DNA from: Dermatemys mawii
Lineage: Eukaryota > Chordata > Testudines > Dermatemydidae
DNA: 64,000 nucleotides
Assembly (NCBI GenBank): GCA_007922305.1
Contig: ML677342.1
Span: forward strand, 1,831,843-1,895,842
Direction of reading: 5' to 3'
Below the pieces are notes generated by a model. It was not told the DNA's origin. It saw only the letters and a list, made by a program, of their open reading frames with translations, and made no database searches. Of the stretch, positions 23,046 to 35,565 are shown piece by piece (position 1 is the stretch's first letter; every line of letters begins with the position of its first letter). The position numbers were made by a program, and so were the translations under genes.

Positions 23046-23268
23046 TGTGATTTATTGTTGGAACAGAAGAATATTTTTATGAATGAGACTCATCTGTTTC
23101 AACACAATTACGGGTAAAGTGATCCCAATAAACAGACCCAGGTCACAAGTTGGTGTTATGATGTGGTGAGGTAGGTTTGGATAAGTGTATGTGACTTTTC
23201 AAGATTGCATTTTAACTATATATATCATATTGAGTAGCAGCTATGAATGCTAATAAAATATTATAAGT

Positions 23269-23335
23269 GAAATCCTGGTTTCATGGAAGTCAGTAGTTTT
23301 GCCATTGACTTCAATGAAGCCAGGACTTCTCTCAT
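23269..23335. repeat. Short palindromic repeat, GTGAAATCCTGG type, copy 1
   Basis: Left end GTGAAATCCTGGTTTCAT and right end, reverse-complemented, GAGAAGTCCTGGCTTCAT form an inverted pair; CATTGACTTCAATG sits inside. A second, more decayed copy is at 46094-46150. Old sauropsid MITE-like repeat. Confidence 0.55.
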
Positions 23336-24880
23336 AAATTTTTTTAGTGAGTAACATTGTAGTATATACTAGCTTTATATTCTGCTGGAAAGGGATCTCT
23401 AGAATAAGAAACATGGTTTATAATCTCCAAGTAATTAGTGTGTGCACACATGCACAGGAAGGTGCGAAAGCAGAAGGAAGATTTTTTGCCTGGGTGAAAT
23501 ATGTGGTAGTGGACTGTGAAAGGAATGGAAGAAGAAGACAGGGAGGTTTTTATCTACAATTTGGAACATCTAAAGCATTCAAAGTTTAACATGGGAAAGA
23601 GAGTCTTTCCGACTCCACTTCCACTCCCATAAACTATTTTCTGTTCTCACCCAGTCCCCTGAACCTTTTCCTATATCCTTTATCCCACTTCCAGGTCTCC
23701 TTCATCTACTCCTTTCAAACTCTAACAGTGTCCTGTTCCCATTCTATGCAGTTACTTCTCTTTCCTCCCCAAAACTACATTCTAAGACTGGATGTTACAA
23801 ACATGTCCTTCAAGTTTGTGTTAGACCTCTTAGTACCCAATAACCCCCTCACTATATACTAGAAGGCCTTTCTCCTCAGCAAGACCACCACCACCACCAC
23901 CAATAATATTTGGCATTATGGCCATGTCATTAATCATTACAAACATTTTAAAGAGTGAAAGGAAACCCTTCAGAATGCTGTACATTTAAAACTCCTTTTC
24001 TGATTTTTACCAGACTTCCCACAAACACCTTACCTTTGAACAAGATGCAGGCTGGAAAGTTTTAGGAGAATTTAAGGAAATTAAGAGACGTGGAGTTAAA
24101 AATCAGGCTTCTGATAGGAAATGAACTTCAATCTTAACTATGGAGTGATTAATGTGATTTCATAATACAAAATATCAAGGAGAGATTGGAGTGTTCCATT
24201 ACTTTTCTACCAAGATTCACCCACAGTCACAATGAGTACCATTCTACTTTTTGATTGCTTCCCCTGTTCCTGTTTGAAGAGCTGTTAGATCAGTACTTGT
24301 TTTCATTTCCTTGATACCTGCTCTGTTACTTTCTAATATCGAGTCACACAAAAATCTTTTTTTGAGTAGATCTTAGCCACTAATAATTTATAAGGAGCTT
24401 CAAATCAAAACCCATCATGAACCTTTCTGTTCATAATAATGGCCAATCAGAACTTTTAAAATAAAGAGTTCAGAGTTCTTCTCCTTACAAAGAATCCCTA
24501 ATGTTGATGATTGTGTTTAACTTTGTGAAAATAAGAATCTTTCCAATTGTGAGTTTCCATAAGCGTTCTGCAGCTCTTCTCCCCAATGTTCTATTCTTCC
24601 CTAGATTTTTAAAGCCTGATAGGAGTTTTCTTGTTTGGGGACTTCTAAAACTGATCTATTAAATCACTGTACAGACAATATGGCTCATCCTCTTTTTGTT
24701 CAGGTTCATCCTAATAGCATTTTATTACTGATCATGAATTATTTCTAGAAATTATTTAACCACTTAAGTGGCGGAGCTGTACAGGCTACATCCACTGACA
24801 AATCAGTCATACTGTCTAGATTCCTCACATATCCTGTTGTTGTATCATTAGCTATTACAGGCGTCTAATGAAAAGTGTCA
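23336..24880. other. Non-coding stretch, no gene seen
   Basis: Includes a pyrimidine-rich tract (about 23600-23780) and an ACC trinucleotide run at 23884-23902. No exon supported. Confidence 0.5.
23884..23902. repeat. ACC microsatellite
   Basis: About six ACC/CCA units. Confidence 0.9.
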
Positions 24881-24884
24881 TCTG

Positions 24885-25010
24885 GGAGTGTGGCCTAGTG
24901 GACAGAGGAATGGATGGGAGTGCAGAAGTCTGAGCAGTTACATCAGTGTGTCATAAGTATTAGAGCAAATCATTTAACTTTTCTGTTACTCCTTTGTAAA
25001 ATGAGTAAGT
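24885..25010 (+). repeat. MIR-like SINE remnant
   Basis: GTGTGGCCTAGTGGACAGAG resembles the tRNA-derived head (usually GTGGCCTAGTGGTTAGAGC), then a CATTTAACTTTTCTG and CTTTGTAAAATGAG body (usually TCACTT...CTGTAAAATGGG). Old and diverged. Confidence 0.55.
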
Positions 25011-25334
25011 TGGTTGCCCAGGCAAAATTTTAAGAAGCATTCGAGGAACTTGGGTTACTAAATCATGTTTGGCACTTTTGAAAATTTTCTCTCTACTTAT
25101 GGAGGAGGAGGTTGTTATTAATTAATTAGCATTTGGAAAGGTTTTGATTCCCTTGCATGAAGGGCACCTTTAAAGCATTAATAATAAAAAAAATAATGAC
25201 TTGGTTTAATGTCCATAGCAACATTACAGAAATACACAGTTTAACTTGTAGGAATAAACTTGCCACTAAAACTGTGGATCTTCCATCTAACAGCTCCGTG
25301 AAGGAAAGATAGAACATAGTTCACAGACTAAAGG

Positions 25335-25700
25335 AGGAAGAATGGTCTCATGGTTAAATTACTAATCCAGTACTCAGAAAACCTAAATTCACATCTTAGA
25401 TGTGTGCTGACTTTATATGACTTTCAGGCAGACTGTTTGGAGGAGATTTAAGTTCATGAGTCCAATAGACTTTCAACAGGTCTTTGATTCCTAAATCCAT
25501 TAGGTGCCTTTGAAAGTCTTCGTGCATCAGTCCCTGAATTGTAAAATGGGGAAAATAACCCTTACCCTTTATTTGTCTTGTGTATTTAGACTGGAAACTC
25601 TTTGGAGAAGGGACTATTTCTTAAAATACCTTTGAATGGTGCCTAGCACAATGGGGCTTCAGGCTCAGCTGGGGACTCTTGGTACTATCATAATAATAGT
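25335..25700 (+). repeat. tRNA-derived SINE with L2-type tail
   Basis: GGTCTCATGGTTAAATTACT is the tRNA-like head. TTGTAAAATGGGGAAAATAA is the body block, and GGTGCCTAGCACAATGGGG followed by GGGACTCTTGGTACTATCAT is the 3' tail shared with L2-type LINEs. Transcription would have been by RNA polymerase III. Contains some insertions between head and body. Confidence 0.6.
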
Positions 25701-26935
25701 GAGTCCAACATTCCAATTCACCAATGGCATAATTGAAAGAAGTCACTGTTCTCAATAGAGTTATACCCACATATGCCAGTGATGAATTTAGCCCTGGAGT
25801 TTGGGAATGGGCCTAAAGTCCAGCAATTGCTGAAACTTTAGAAAATTTACAAAATTACTGTAGAAAATTAGTGAATTTTAAAAGCCAGTATTGATCAACT
25901 TTGCAATACGTTTAAGAAATGAAGACACCATGGGCTATTTACTTTTTTGACACTTTGAGACACTCTTGTCATTGACAGCATTTGTGACTTTAATACACAA
26001 AATTTCTCTGCTCTGCACATTTTTATAGACAGGCATATACAGAGGGAGCCAGGTGCGGGGACATACTTGGAAACAGTGGCAGAAAACTATATGTTAGTAA
26101 AGATCATTTTGACTTTCATCTTTAAGAAGTGGTAATGGCTTCTAAAGCTATAGAGTGCAAATCAGTTTTGGTAAAGATATAGAGTATATGTAGCAGCACA
26201 GCATTATCACCATGCAAGATCCACCCATCCTTCTACATCCCTTTTACAGGGATTCTGGGGAAGGGTCCTTTGAAAGGATAATCCTCCTGCACTAGTGTTG
26301 GGATACACTTCTCCATTGTAACACCAAACTAGCTTGCTTTTCTGCAGGCTAAGACTTCAAAGGGTGTGAACATCTTTGAATAAGCCCCCTCCTCTACTCC
26401 CCCATATCAGTGGCTGGAAGCCACCTCTCCCTTGTAGTTCCAGCCTAGGTTGCCACAGACCCAGATGCAACTGTGAGTCACTTTACAAGGACCCCAACAA
26501 ACAAACAACAGCATATTTTGATATTATGTGAGAGCACAAAACTTTGGATATAAAATATTACAAACGCAATTTGTGAGGCCACCTTAAAAAAATCTAGCTT
26601 TAACTACATATAGCCATTTAAAATGGATTTATAATTTTCTCTTTTAGAGAGTCAGCACTTGCCAACAGGTACCAAATACTAATACTGGAGACATCACACT
26701 TTGTTTTCTCCAGTAAATGTTGATTTGACCATGACTACTGTAATAGTTATCTGTAATAAGTTTTATTGGACTACACAAGTGTTTCCTTCCAATTCATCCA
26801 TCACAAAACCAACTATTGCATGACACAATAATACAATCCAGAATTATGAATGTACAGAAGACAATCATGGTGTGAGCACTATTGTAATCATCTTGCTACA
26901 CCGTAGATAAATAAAATTGACACTTAAAATCTCAA
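25701..26935. other. Non-coding stretch, no gene seen
   Basis: AT-rich. No domain, RNA gene or clear transposon recognised. Confidence 0.5.
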
Positions 26936-27143
26936 AAGTGACAAAGAGTCCTGTGGCACCTTAAAGACTAACTGAAGTATTAGAGCATAAGCTTTCGTGG
27001 GCTAATACCCACTTCGTCGGATGCATGTCGGTATTAGCCCACGAAAGCTTATGCTCTAATACTTTAGTTAGTCTTTAAGGTGCCACAGGACTCTTTGTCA
27101 CTTCTGCAATTCCAGACTAACACGGCTACCCCTCCGATACTTC
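26936..27143. mobile_element. Penelope-like repeat, head-to-head inverted copy
   Basis: Arms 26936-27009 and 27030-27103 are reverse complements over 74 bp with one mismatch visible (G in the left arm against A in the right-arm complement), separated by a 20-bp spacer. Each arm is the GTGCCACAGGACTC part of the repeat. The right copy continues through GACTAACACGGCTACCCCTC; the left copy stops at the arm end. Penelope-like elements are known for partial inverted copies. Transcribed RNA would form a long hairpin. Confidence 0.75.
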
Positions 27144-29395
27144 AAATCTCGGATCTCTCATCAACCTGTTCTGCTTCTCATGTTTAATTGTGGCAGAATT
27201 CCCAAGGATTTCCATAAAAATGTGAATAGTAGTAGCTAGTGCCAATTCTCCAATAGAATGATAATTTTGCCAAATAAGGTTTCATTGTCTTTGTTTCCTA
27301 AATAAGAAGAAAAAAGACTATTAAGTACTTCCTTTTATAAGACTGATTTTCTTGAAAAAGTCATCTAATCCATTTTTAACTTCACCGTGTTTCATCTCTA
27401 AATAGCTTTCCCATTTTGATTGCTTCATTAACCAGAACTTCTCCAAATGGTACGCACTAGGTTCTAGGTTCAGTTTTCCATAAACATAAATCCAGATTTA
27501 CAATTCTTGGGGTCATATTGAGTTTGTGAAATGTTTTGCTTTCTAATAATTAATTTATCTTTCTTTGCATCATTTTTTCCATTATCAAGTAGCATTTAAT
27601 CTTTCTGATGTACTTCCAATACATGTGCGTACACACTAGTCCAGTTTTACAATTTCAAGGTAGAAAAAATATTAATATCCCAAAATTGCGTTAATAGGAA
27701 CACCTAGTGCAGATCAGACACAATTTGTCCAGTTCATACTAATGAATTACAAAATGATGTATCAGCAATATAAGCAAGTGAGAGAGAAAGAAAAATAAGA
27801 TCTCCCCACCTCTGCTATATATGGTATTTTCCTTTCTCAACCAAAATGGAAAAATAAGAACTGGGAGAGGAGAGAAGGGACAGTAATACAGAAGTAAGAA
27901 GGTCCTGTCCAAAACGAAACTAATAGCTCTTAAAAATAATGGATTAAATTCTCATCTTAATTACAGTGATGCCACTCCACTGAAATCAATGGGGATTCAT
28001 TGATATAATAGAGAAAAATGTGGTCTAATATGTTGTAATTAAATAATGCTGATTCAGTCTGCTGTGGAAACTGTCACCTTTTTCCACGTGGTCATTCTCC
28101 CTAGTGTTCAAATTTCGGCCGGTATTATTTATTTGTTGATATTTAAAATTTAGCCTTAGTAATTAAATATTTTTACTTTTATTTTCTTACAAACATCCAA
28201 CCTGGACTCTGGTGGCAACTCAAAATGGGTCACCACCCCACTGACTGGGAACCACTGAAAATTTAACAAAGACATACTGGATGGCTTATGGCTCTATATG
28301 CTGTTGTGGTTTGCCTGTGTGCATGTTGTCAGCCTGCTCTTCCTTCCAAATTGATACCTCTTTAATGTTTTATAATTTTAATGGTCTATTCAGATGGATA
28401 CTGCTATCCTAGCAGTATCAGGATATACTAGATGTGGACAACAAAGAACTTATATTTGCACCACAGTAAATTTTCTCTTATCCCCCTAATAGTCATCCAT
28501 CTGATATGCTCCTTTCCTGAGACAGTAGAATCATACTTCCAGGAGGTTCTGGAATTCCCAAGATTGGATCAATGTAGTGGTATTCTGTCTCTAATGATGG
28601 TTTATAGCTCTTACATTATTTGCAACAGGTTACGCAACTTTAAACACATAAAATGACACATTTATATGTATGACAAAATTAATAAGGCATTGTTAAGAGC
28701 CAACTGGAGAAAAAACATGTTTTATATAAGCCAATGACTTTAAATTTAGATAAGATTTAAGACCTATGTAAGCAATATTGTAAATCTGAATAGATCCATG
28801 CGAGAGCATTTCCAAGAAAGCTGTGGCTGGCTAACTGGTCACCAGAAGGCAGGGCCTTCATTGGAGGCAGCTATCATAATCAAAATACTTACCTCTCATA
28901 TAAAGAACAGAGGAAAGATGGAAAATCCTCTGTAGAGACTTTTGAAGAAAGAAACCTGCACCCATGTTAGATGCCAGATCCATGTTTCTCTAATTCCTGT
29001 TAATCTTTTACCTTGCAGCTATAATATCAACATACTATTCTCTAGTAAATATATATTGAATTAGCACTGCATACAAAGTAGGTAACCAATCTGAAGAAGG
29101 AACAAAACATGATTGTATCTTGTTTTAGTTATTTTTTAAAATATACATTTGGGTTCCGTTTATGCTACTTAGGCATGTTGAGGGCAATGACTAGCTGCAC
29201 TGCCCCTGGGATAGTACCAGGAGGAATTTTCATTCAGCAAGGATTTTTCTGGGAGTGCACTGTTGGACAAGGCTAGTGTAACAGTGCTACACCTCCCAGG
29301 AACGTAGCACACTCTCTACTGCATCTCTTGTGAACACCATTTGCAGCTATGCAGGAGTGGAAAAGAAAGGTAGAGGGAAAAGTGATGCCACAAAG
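27144..29395. other. Non-coding stretch, no gene seen
   Basis: AT-rich. A fragment near 28200-28260 (ending GGGAACCACTGA) looks like the terminus of a hAT-type repeat. About 27950-28010 has CCACTGAAATCAATGGGG, a piece of an old turtle repeat. Confidence 0.45.
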
Positions 29396-29524
29396 GATAT
29401 TTCTACACTGCATCTGGAACAAGGCTCCTGGCCCAGGTAGAAAGATGCAAACTAGCTTGGCTTGAGCAAGTGCACTAAAAATAGCAATGTAGATACTGTG
29501 GTATGGGCTAGCCACCCAAGACCA

Positions 29525-31258
29525 CCAGATGGGCTGTGGGGGATAGCTTGGGAGATTCCCAATCCTGAGCTGTCCTTTGTAGGTGACAAATCTGAGGAAT
29601 TGTCACAGACTGGTGTTATTAGAGGAGGTTCTGGAATTAACGGATAAATTTAACAAGTCACTGGGACCAGATGGCATTCACCCAAGAGTTCTGAAAGAAC
29701 TCAAATGTGAAATTATGGAAGTATTAACTATGGTTTGTAACCTGTCCTTTAAATCAGCTTCTGTACCTAATGACTGGAAGATAGCTAATGTAACTCCAAT
29801 ATTTAAAAGGTGATCCTAGGATTACCAATCAGTAAGTCTGGGCAAATTAGTTGAAATGATAATAAAGAATAAAATTGACAGGCACATAGAAGAACATAAA
29901 TTGTTTGGCAAAAGTCAACATGGTTTCTGTAAAGGGAAATCACGTCTTACTAATCTATTAGAGTTCTTTGAAGGGGTCAACAAACGTGGACAAGGGGGAC
30001 ATAGTGTACTTAGAGTTCCAGAAAGCCTTTGACAAGGTCCCTCATCAAAGGCTCTCACATAAATTAAATTGTCATGGAGTAAGAGAGAAGACCCTTTCAT
30101 TGGTTGAGAACTGGTTAAAAGACAGGAAACAAAAGGTAGGAATAAATGGTAAATTTTCAGAATGGAGAGGGGTAAGTAGTTGTGTTTCCCAAGGGTCAGT
30201 CCGAGAACCAATCCTATTCAGCTTATTCATAGATGATCTGCAAAGGGATAGACAGTGAGGTGGCAAAGTTTTCAGATGATACTAATCTGTTCAAGATAGT
30301 TAAGACCAAAGCAGAATCTCACAAAACTAAGTGACTGGACAACAAAATGGCAAATGAATTTTAAGTGGATAAATGTAAAGTAATGCACATTGGAAAAAAT
30401 AACCCCAACTATACATACAATGAGATGGGGCTAATTTAGCTACAACTAAGCAGGATAGAGATCTTGGAGTCATCATGGATAGTTCTCTGAGGACGTCCAT
30501 GCAGTGTGTACCAGCAGTCAAAAAAGCAAACAGGATGTTAGGAATCATTAACAGATAGAGAATAAGATGGAGAATATCTTATTGCCCTTATACAAATCCA
30601 TGGTACACCCATATCTTAAATACTGAAGACAGAGATGGTCTCCTCATCTCAAAAAAGATAGCCTGGCATTAGAGAAAGTTCAGAGAAGGGCAACTAAAAT
30701 TATTAGGGGTTTGGAATGGGTCCCATATGAAGAGAGATTAAAAAGACTATATAACTTTTCAGCTTGGAAAAGAGGAGACTAAGGGGGGATATGATAGAGG
30801 TATATAAAATCATGAGTGGTGTGGAGAAAGTGAATAAGGAAAAGTTATTTACTTGTTTCCATAATACAAGAACTAGGGGCCACCAAATGAAATTAATGGG
30901 CAGCAGATTTAAAACATATAAAAGGACGTTCTTCTTCACACAGTGCACAGTCAACCTGTCGAACTCCTTGCCTGATGAGGTTGTGAAGGCTAGGATTATA
31001 ACAGGGTTTAAAAAAGAACTGGATACTTTCATGGAGATTAAGTCCATTAATGGTTATGAGCCATGATGGGTAAGAAATGGTGTCCTTAGCCTCTGTTTGT
31101 CAGAGGGTAGAGATGGATGGCAGGAGAGAGATCACTTGATCATAGCTGTTAGGTTCACTCACTCCAGGACATCTGGCATTAGCCACTGTTGGCAGACAGG
31201 ATACTGGGCTGGATGGACCTTTGGTCTGACCCAGTATGGATATCCTTCTGTTCTTATG
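29525..31258 (+). mobile_element. CR1 LINE, 5'-truncated, plus strand
   Basis: Runs from mid reverse transcriptase to the 3' end. The tail has GGATGGACCTTTGGTCTGAC, then CCAGTATGGA and TTCTTATG at 31251-31258, the CR1 3' signature. CR1 elements move by target-primed reverse transcription and are usually 5'-truncated, as here. The copy is close to the turtle consensus I remember, so it is probably younger than the CR1 at 60905. The 5' edge is approximate because the junction with the MITE is not sharp. Confidence 0.85.
29583..31066 (+). pseudogene. CR1 ORF2 reverse transcriptase remnant
   Basis: Conceptual pieces follow the CR1 reverse transcriptase and its C-terminal region. At 29640-29813 are SLGPDGIHPRVLKEL and SVPNDWKIANVTPIFK. 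At 29990-30240 are VYLEFQKAFDKVPHQRL (the usual YLDFQKAFD has its Asp changed to Glu) and SQGSVREPILFSLFIDDL. Near 30260-30295 the catalytic block reads KFSDDTNLF where FADD is usual. At 30764-31066 is the C-terminal segment with [32 protein letters not shown] and ending INGYEP. Stops and frame changes separate the pieces. Nuclease and start regions are absent. No functional protein is possible. Confidence 0.85.
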
Positions 31259-31366
31259 CTGCATTATCTATACTGCTATTTTTAGTGTGCTAGCATGAGC
31301 AGATCCAGTGAGCATCTATCCACCCAGGCTTGGAGGCGAGGTGCCGGCTACACTGTAGACATACTC

Positions 31367-33734
31367 AGATCAGCTTGGAGTAATCTGATTTTAGAAATCT
31401 AAAGCTTTGTTTTCATCCCTGGGCCTACTGTTTTGCACACACAAAATTGCACTTGCACATATATTCATAGCATATTCCACTTGCAAAACCACTGAAATGC
31501 ATTTAAACAAGTCTAGTACCTCCATATACATGTGTTAGAATGTGCATGAGCAAACCCCATTTCTCTGTATTGGATTTTGTGGGTGCATGTTCTATCACCT
31601 GTGAGTGTGCGGTGAGGAGAATTCAAAGGGTGCTTGAAAGGCTTTGCACCTGGAAAACGCATGTATATGCATTTGTGGCATTGCACACACAGAGATTGGC
31701 CAGAGTTTGGCCCCTAATGTTATTTCATTTGGAACAAAAATAAAGTACTAGTAAAAGAGATTTATGGTTATATTGTAAAGTTTTGAACATTTCAATCACC
31801 AACAAGTGTAAAAAAGTGAAACCCCTTTTTATGAAAAATAAAAAAACAATGTAATATTTGTGTGACAGTTATATCAAATTCTATGAAAGAACATGCAATA
31901 CATACATAATATTTTGTACTAAAGGATTTGCACAAATTTGAGCATAAACAGGTGAGATTTTTGAATTAAGAGTCTATGAATGTGCATTAGGGAAAACAAG
32001 CACAAAGTCATTAAAACACAGTGAGTAGAGGACAAAAAGAAGTGTGTTTTCCTATCTCAGACAAGCATCAGATATAAATAACTGCTCTCCACATACAAAT
32101 GTTTCTGACTCAGAGGGAAAAAAAGCAAAGGTCTAACTGCCATGTAAACTCATTTTAAATGTCATGTTTTATTAGAACCCAATAAGTAGAATGTCTGTTT
32201 TCCCCCTTTGGTTGAGCCATCAAATTTGTCAAAATTTTATGATAATTCATTCCATCATTCCTCAGACATTTAAATGACAGACAGTCCTTGGGAAAAAAAA
32301 AATCCCTGTAATCCTACTCTTCATGTTAAACTGCCTCCAGAGAGGTTTTTGAAATATATCGCATCGTCATAGAAGCAAAGCCTAAACTTCCCAATTCTAG
32401 TTATGATTTGCTGCCTTTTTGGAAAATGGCAATAAATTGACTCTCTATCATTCTTGACCTCTTGACTTCTGAACTGTGGCTGCCCAAGCCTTAACTTTGC
32501 TTGTTTAAGTCAGTAGCTTTAGTATCATTCTGATCCTCTCCCAGAGGGTCTGGAGATTTAACTCTCCTGAACGGTTAAGCTCCCCCTCTAGCGTTCACTG
32601 CTCATCACATTATTCCTCAGAGTAAGAAAGAGAGATGCCACTTTGTAGCCTCTCATGGAGATAGATCTGGATTGCTACCCATATATAGATCTTGAGTATA
32701 GGGGTATGAAGACAAAAAGGTGAATAGAGTTCTAGAAATCTATTTTTATTTGGCTTCTTTTCCTGTCAACTTTATAAGTAAAATTATAAAATAACAAAGG
32801 AGATGCTATTGTGCAATCAGTTTGAAGTGATGCCTGATCTTGGCAGGCAGCATAGCTGAACGGGCAATGTGAGTTTAGAAATCACAGGATGACTTACTAA
32901 TAGCCCCTGGATACCTCAGAGCTTGTACATGAGCAAATGATTTCACATTGGAAACCAAGACACAGAAGTCCTTCATTTAAGGGCCAGTTAGAAATCACAG
33001 CGAAAGGGGAGCTTCTACAATCCCTTCCCTTAGTAAGTCTTGAAAGGGCTTCTCTTGTCATTTCAGATTGATAGTATACACAGACATACACCATATATAT
33101 CTGCACGCTCAGAGGGGCTTAGAATTTACTTAGATGAAACAAAAGCCAAAAAGAATATCAGTTGTTAGTAATAGTTTTAAAATTGGGGTTCTTGAAAGGT
33201 TAAAAGTTCAGTCTCTTTTGTAAAATGTAGTCTTGAACCCTCAGCTAAACACAACCCAGAATTTACTGAGCAGTGAAAACATGTAAAACCAAAGCTAGTG
33301 CTTCAGATAAAGATACATCAACCTATCACCCTGCAAGTCTGTTGATTTTATTTTTAAAGGCACTTTTTTTAGAAGAGTTAAGCTAATGGTTCTAAAAGCA
33401 AAAAATAGAATACATAATATGTCTAAAAGAGTCAAAGTACAAATTGCATATATGCAACACAAAATTATGTCATGGTTTCCCAGTAGTCTGTACTAATTTG
33501 AATAGCTTTTCTAAACAGACTCATCTACCCATCTAATATAAATACACACATATATTGTATTTAGTGTAGTTTCAGCTACTTTAACATAATTTAAATTCCC
33601 TATGTCTGATTTAAATCACACAATTTAAAATAGTATTTTTAAAGCTTCACTCTTCCCAAAAAGTGACTGTTGGAAACTGAGTCCTGAAATGCACATTTGA
33701 CAAGACTGGGTGGAGAACATATCAATGGAACAGT
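31367..33734. other. Non-coding stretch, no gene seen
   Basis: AT-rich. No exon, RNA gene or clear repeat recognised. Confidence 0.5.
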
Positions 33735-34030
33735 TTTCTGCCAGAGAATACACTGCCATGAAAATCAAAACACTTTGGGAAATCGTGTCAGTTTTGTCAA
33801 AATTTTGTTTTGGAAGGAAAAGTTTAAAAATGTAAAAATGTCCCATTTTGACATTTTCAGAATGAAAGTGATTTTTGTTCCTTTTTAAATCACTGTTTCA
33901 ATGTTTTTGTTTATATTATGATTAAATTGAAGCAAAACATTTCAGTTTTACCACAATAAAATGTTTTGACTGATCCAAATGTTCTTTTATGCAAAATTTT
34001 GGAGTTTTGCTCTGAATCAGAGAATTTTTT
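33735..34030. repeat. AT-rich TTTTGACATTTTC-type repeat, copy 1
   Basis: Composed of variants of CATTTTGACATTTTCAGAAT and AAAACATTTCAGTTTT. A related stretch lies at 45640-45835. Could be an old interspersed repeat or low-complexity drift. Confidence 0.4.
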
Positions 34031-34066
34031 TTTATTTCTATTTTTTAAATATTGAGTTCCTCTGCA

Positions 34067-34138
34067 AAGGAAATATTAGGTATAGAGCTGTAGGGAGGAC
34101 AACTTCATCCTCTGCAGCTCTATATCTTATATTTCCTT
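34067..34138. other. 72-nt hairpin, structured RNA candidate
   Basis: Arms AAGGAAATATTAGGTATAGA... at 34067-34090 and ...TCTATATCTTATATTTCCTT at 34115-34138 pair over 24 positions with two mismatches. The stem continues inward with CTGTAGG/TCTGCAG-type pairs and a short bulge to a loop near CAACTTCA. The size and shape fit a microRNA precursor, or an old tiny MITE. No expression evidence is available, and the strand is unknown. Confidence 0.45.
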
Positions 34139-35089
34139 AGTACATGCTCCTATTATTTAAATCAGAAAAGTATTTCAGAAAAAAACCATTATAATCTTTA
34201 CCAGCTTCTAGAAGCTGTTCATTCCAGCAGCATGTCAGTACTGTTCTGTATCCAGAATTTATTTAGACATAGATGCAAGCCAGTCTCATTTCATGTCTTA
34301 TTGTATCTCACGTACTTCTAGCCAAAATGGACAAAGCTTCCAGACTTCATCTTAGCCTATGTCCAGTCACAGGGAAATTACTGAAAAAAATGCAAATACC
34401 AGAATTTATTTCTTGCTGTACAAATAAAGCTTTTAGATGGTAGCAGTGGTGGTAGTTTTGGGGGAGTTGAGGAGGAAAAAGACATAATTGGGAAGCATCA
34501 TTTTCAACAGTCTTCATTCTGTGTAGAAGTCACGGATGGCCAAACACGTGAAATAGACTCATCACTGGCTAATGAGGGAAATCAAATCTTCCATGTCAGA
34601 GAAAAGGGAGATGTTTTACTTACATATCCAGATTTCATATACTCAAAGTTCAACAACATTTGATCTGCAAAGAATAAGATCCAACTCAAATGTATTTTAA
34701 TTCCTTTGCACTCACTCACAATGAAGGTGCCTCTTATTTCCCTGCACAGGTTAACCACAGTGCCAGCATAAAAGCAGGAAGTGCCATGTCAGCAGAAGGG
34801 CTGACAAAGCTTACTCTCCACCCTGAAGCAAGGTACCAGATTGTGAGCAGAATGGTTTTGTTATGTCAGTATGGGCAGGATGCGAGAGTCTTCAGAGAGC
34901 CTATACTCATCCTGCACACTGGGTGTGGTGGGAGAAGAGGGAAGACATGGACACATATGGGTTGGGATATACAGAGGGAAAAAAAGAGAATACTTACCTT
35001 TCTCTTGACTTCTGGTCATTCTGAACAGTAAGAGTCAGGAGGAGAACAATGAAAATGATTGGAGACATGGAAAGACTACCATGTGAAAA
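34139..35089. other. Non-coding stretch, no gene seen
   Basis: A 113-codon open frame at 34690-35031 has no recognisable domain and is treated as chance. Confidence 0.4.
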
Positions 35090-35565
35090 GGTATTTTTTT
35101 TAAAGTGCTATGTTGTTTAGCCAGAAGATGAATAAGAAGAAACTTGATAAAGGGATATAAACAAATGAATGGTATGCACGACTCCCTCAAAAGACCAAGA
35201 TGTCAAATGAAACTAAAGGCAACAAATTGAAAACTGCTAATAGGAATAGTTTTTATAAAACATCCAATGAGTCAGTGAAACTCACAACCACAAGGAATTG
35301 AAGCCCAGAGATTCTCAAGGAGGATCATGTCTGTGGTATGAACAGTAAAAGCATCTCAAGTTAATACATAAAATTAAAATGCATAAAGGAATATAAAACT
35401 AATGTTTTAGAGAAAAAGAGCCAAAAACTGCATAAAATTAGGAAGATGCTTCCTCCTTGGGCAAGTTGTTTCATAATTGTCCATTCTGGAGGTACTTGGC
35501 TAGGATCTGGCCACTGTTAGAGACAGCATACGGAATTTATAGACCTTTGGTGTGGGCAGGAATGG
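35090..35565 (+). mobile_element. Older CR1-type LINE 3' relic
   Basis: GGGCAAGTTGTTTCATAATT, GATCTGGCCACTGTTAGAGA and TATAGACCTTTGGTGTGGGC follow the order of the C-terminal/3' end of an older CR1 family (usually GGCCACTGTTGGAGACAGGA then TAGATGGACC). Coding frames are gone. Confidence 0.6.

Larger units (their letters stand above)
29396..31366. mobile_element. MITE (GATATNTCTACAC type) split by a CR1
   Basis: The left part starts GATATTTCTACACTGC and holds GCACTAAAAATAGCAATGTA. The right part, reverse-complemented, starts GAGTATGTCTACAGTGTA and holds GCACTAAAAATAGCAGTATA. The two halves are therefore arms of one palindromic element, interrupted by the CR1 at about 29525-31258. The element is related to the MITE at 42692-45434. 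No clear target duplication was found for it. Confidence 0.7.

Noticed and set aside
24885..25010. A functional tRNA gene in the SINE head
   Set aside because: Only degraded tRNA-like sequence is present and no cloverleaf could be drawn.
26936..27103. Inverted repeat as a CRISPR-like or terminator structure
   Set aside because: The genome is vertebrate and the arms are a known interspersed repeat.
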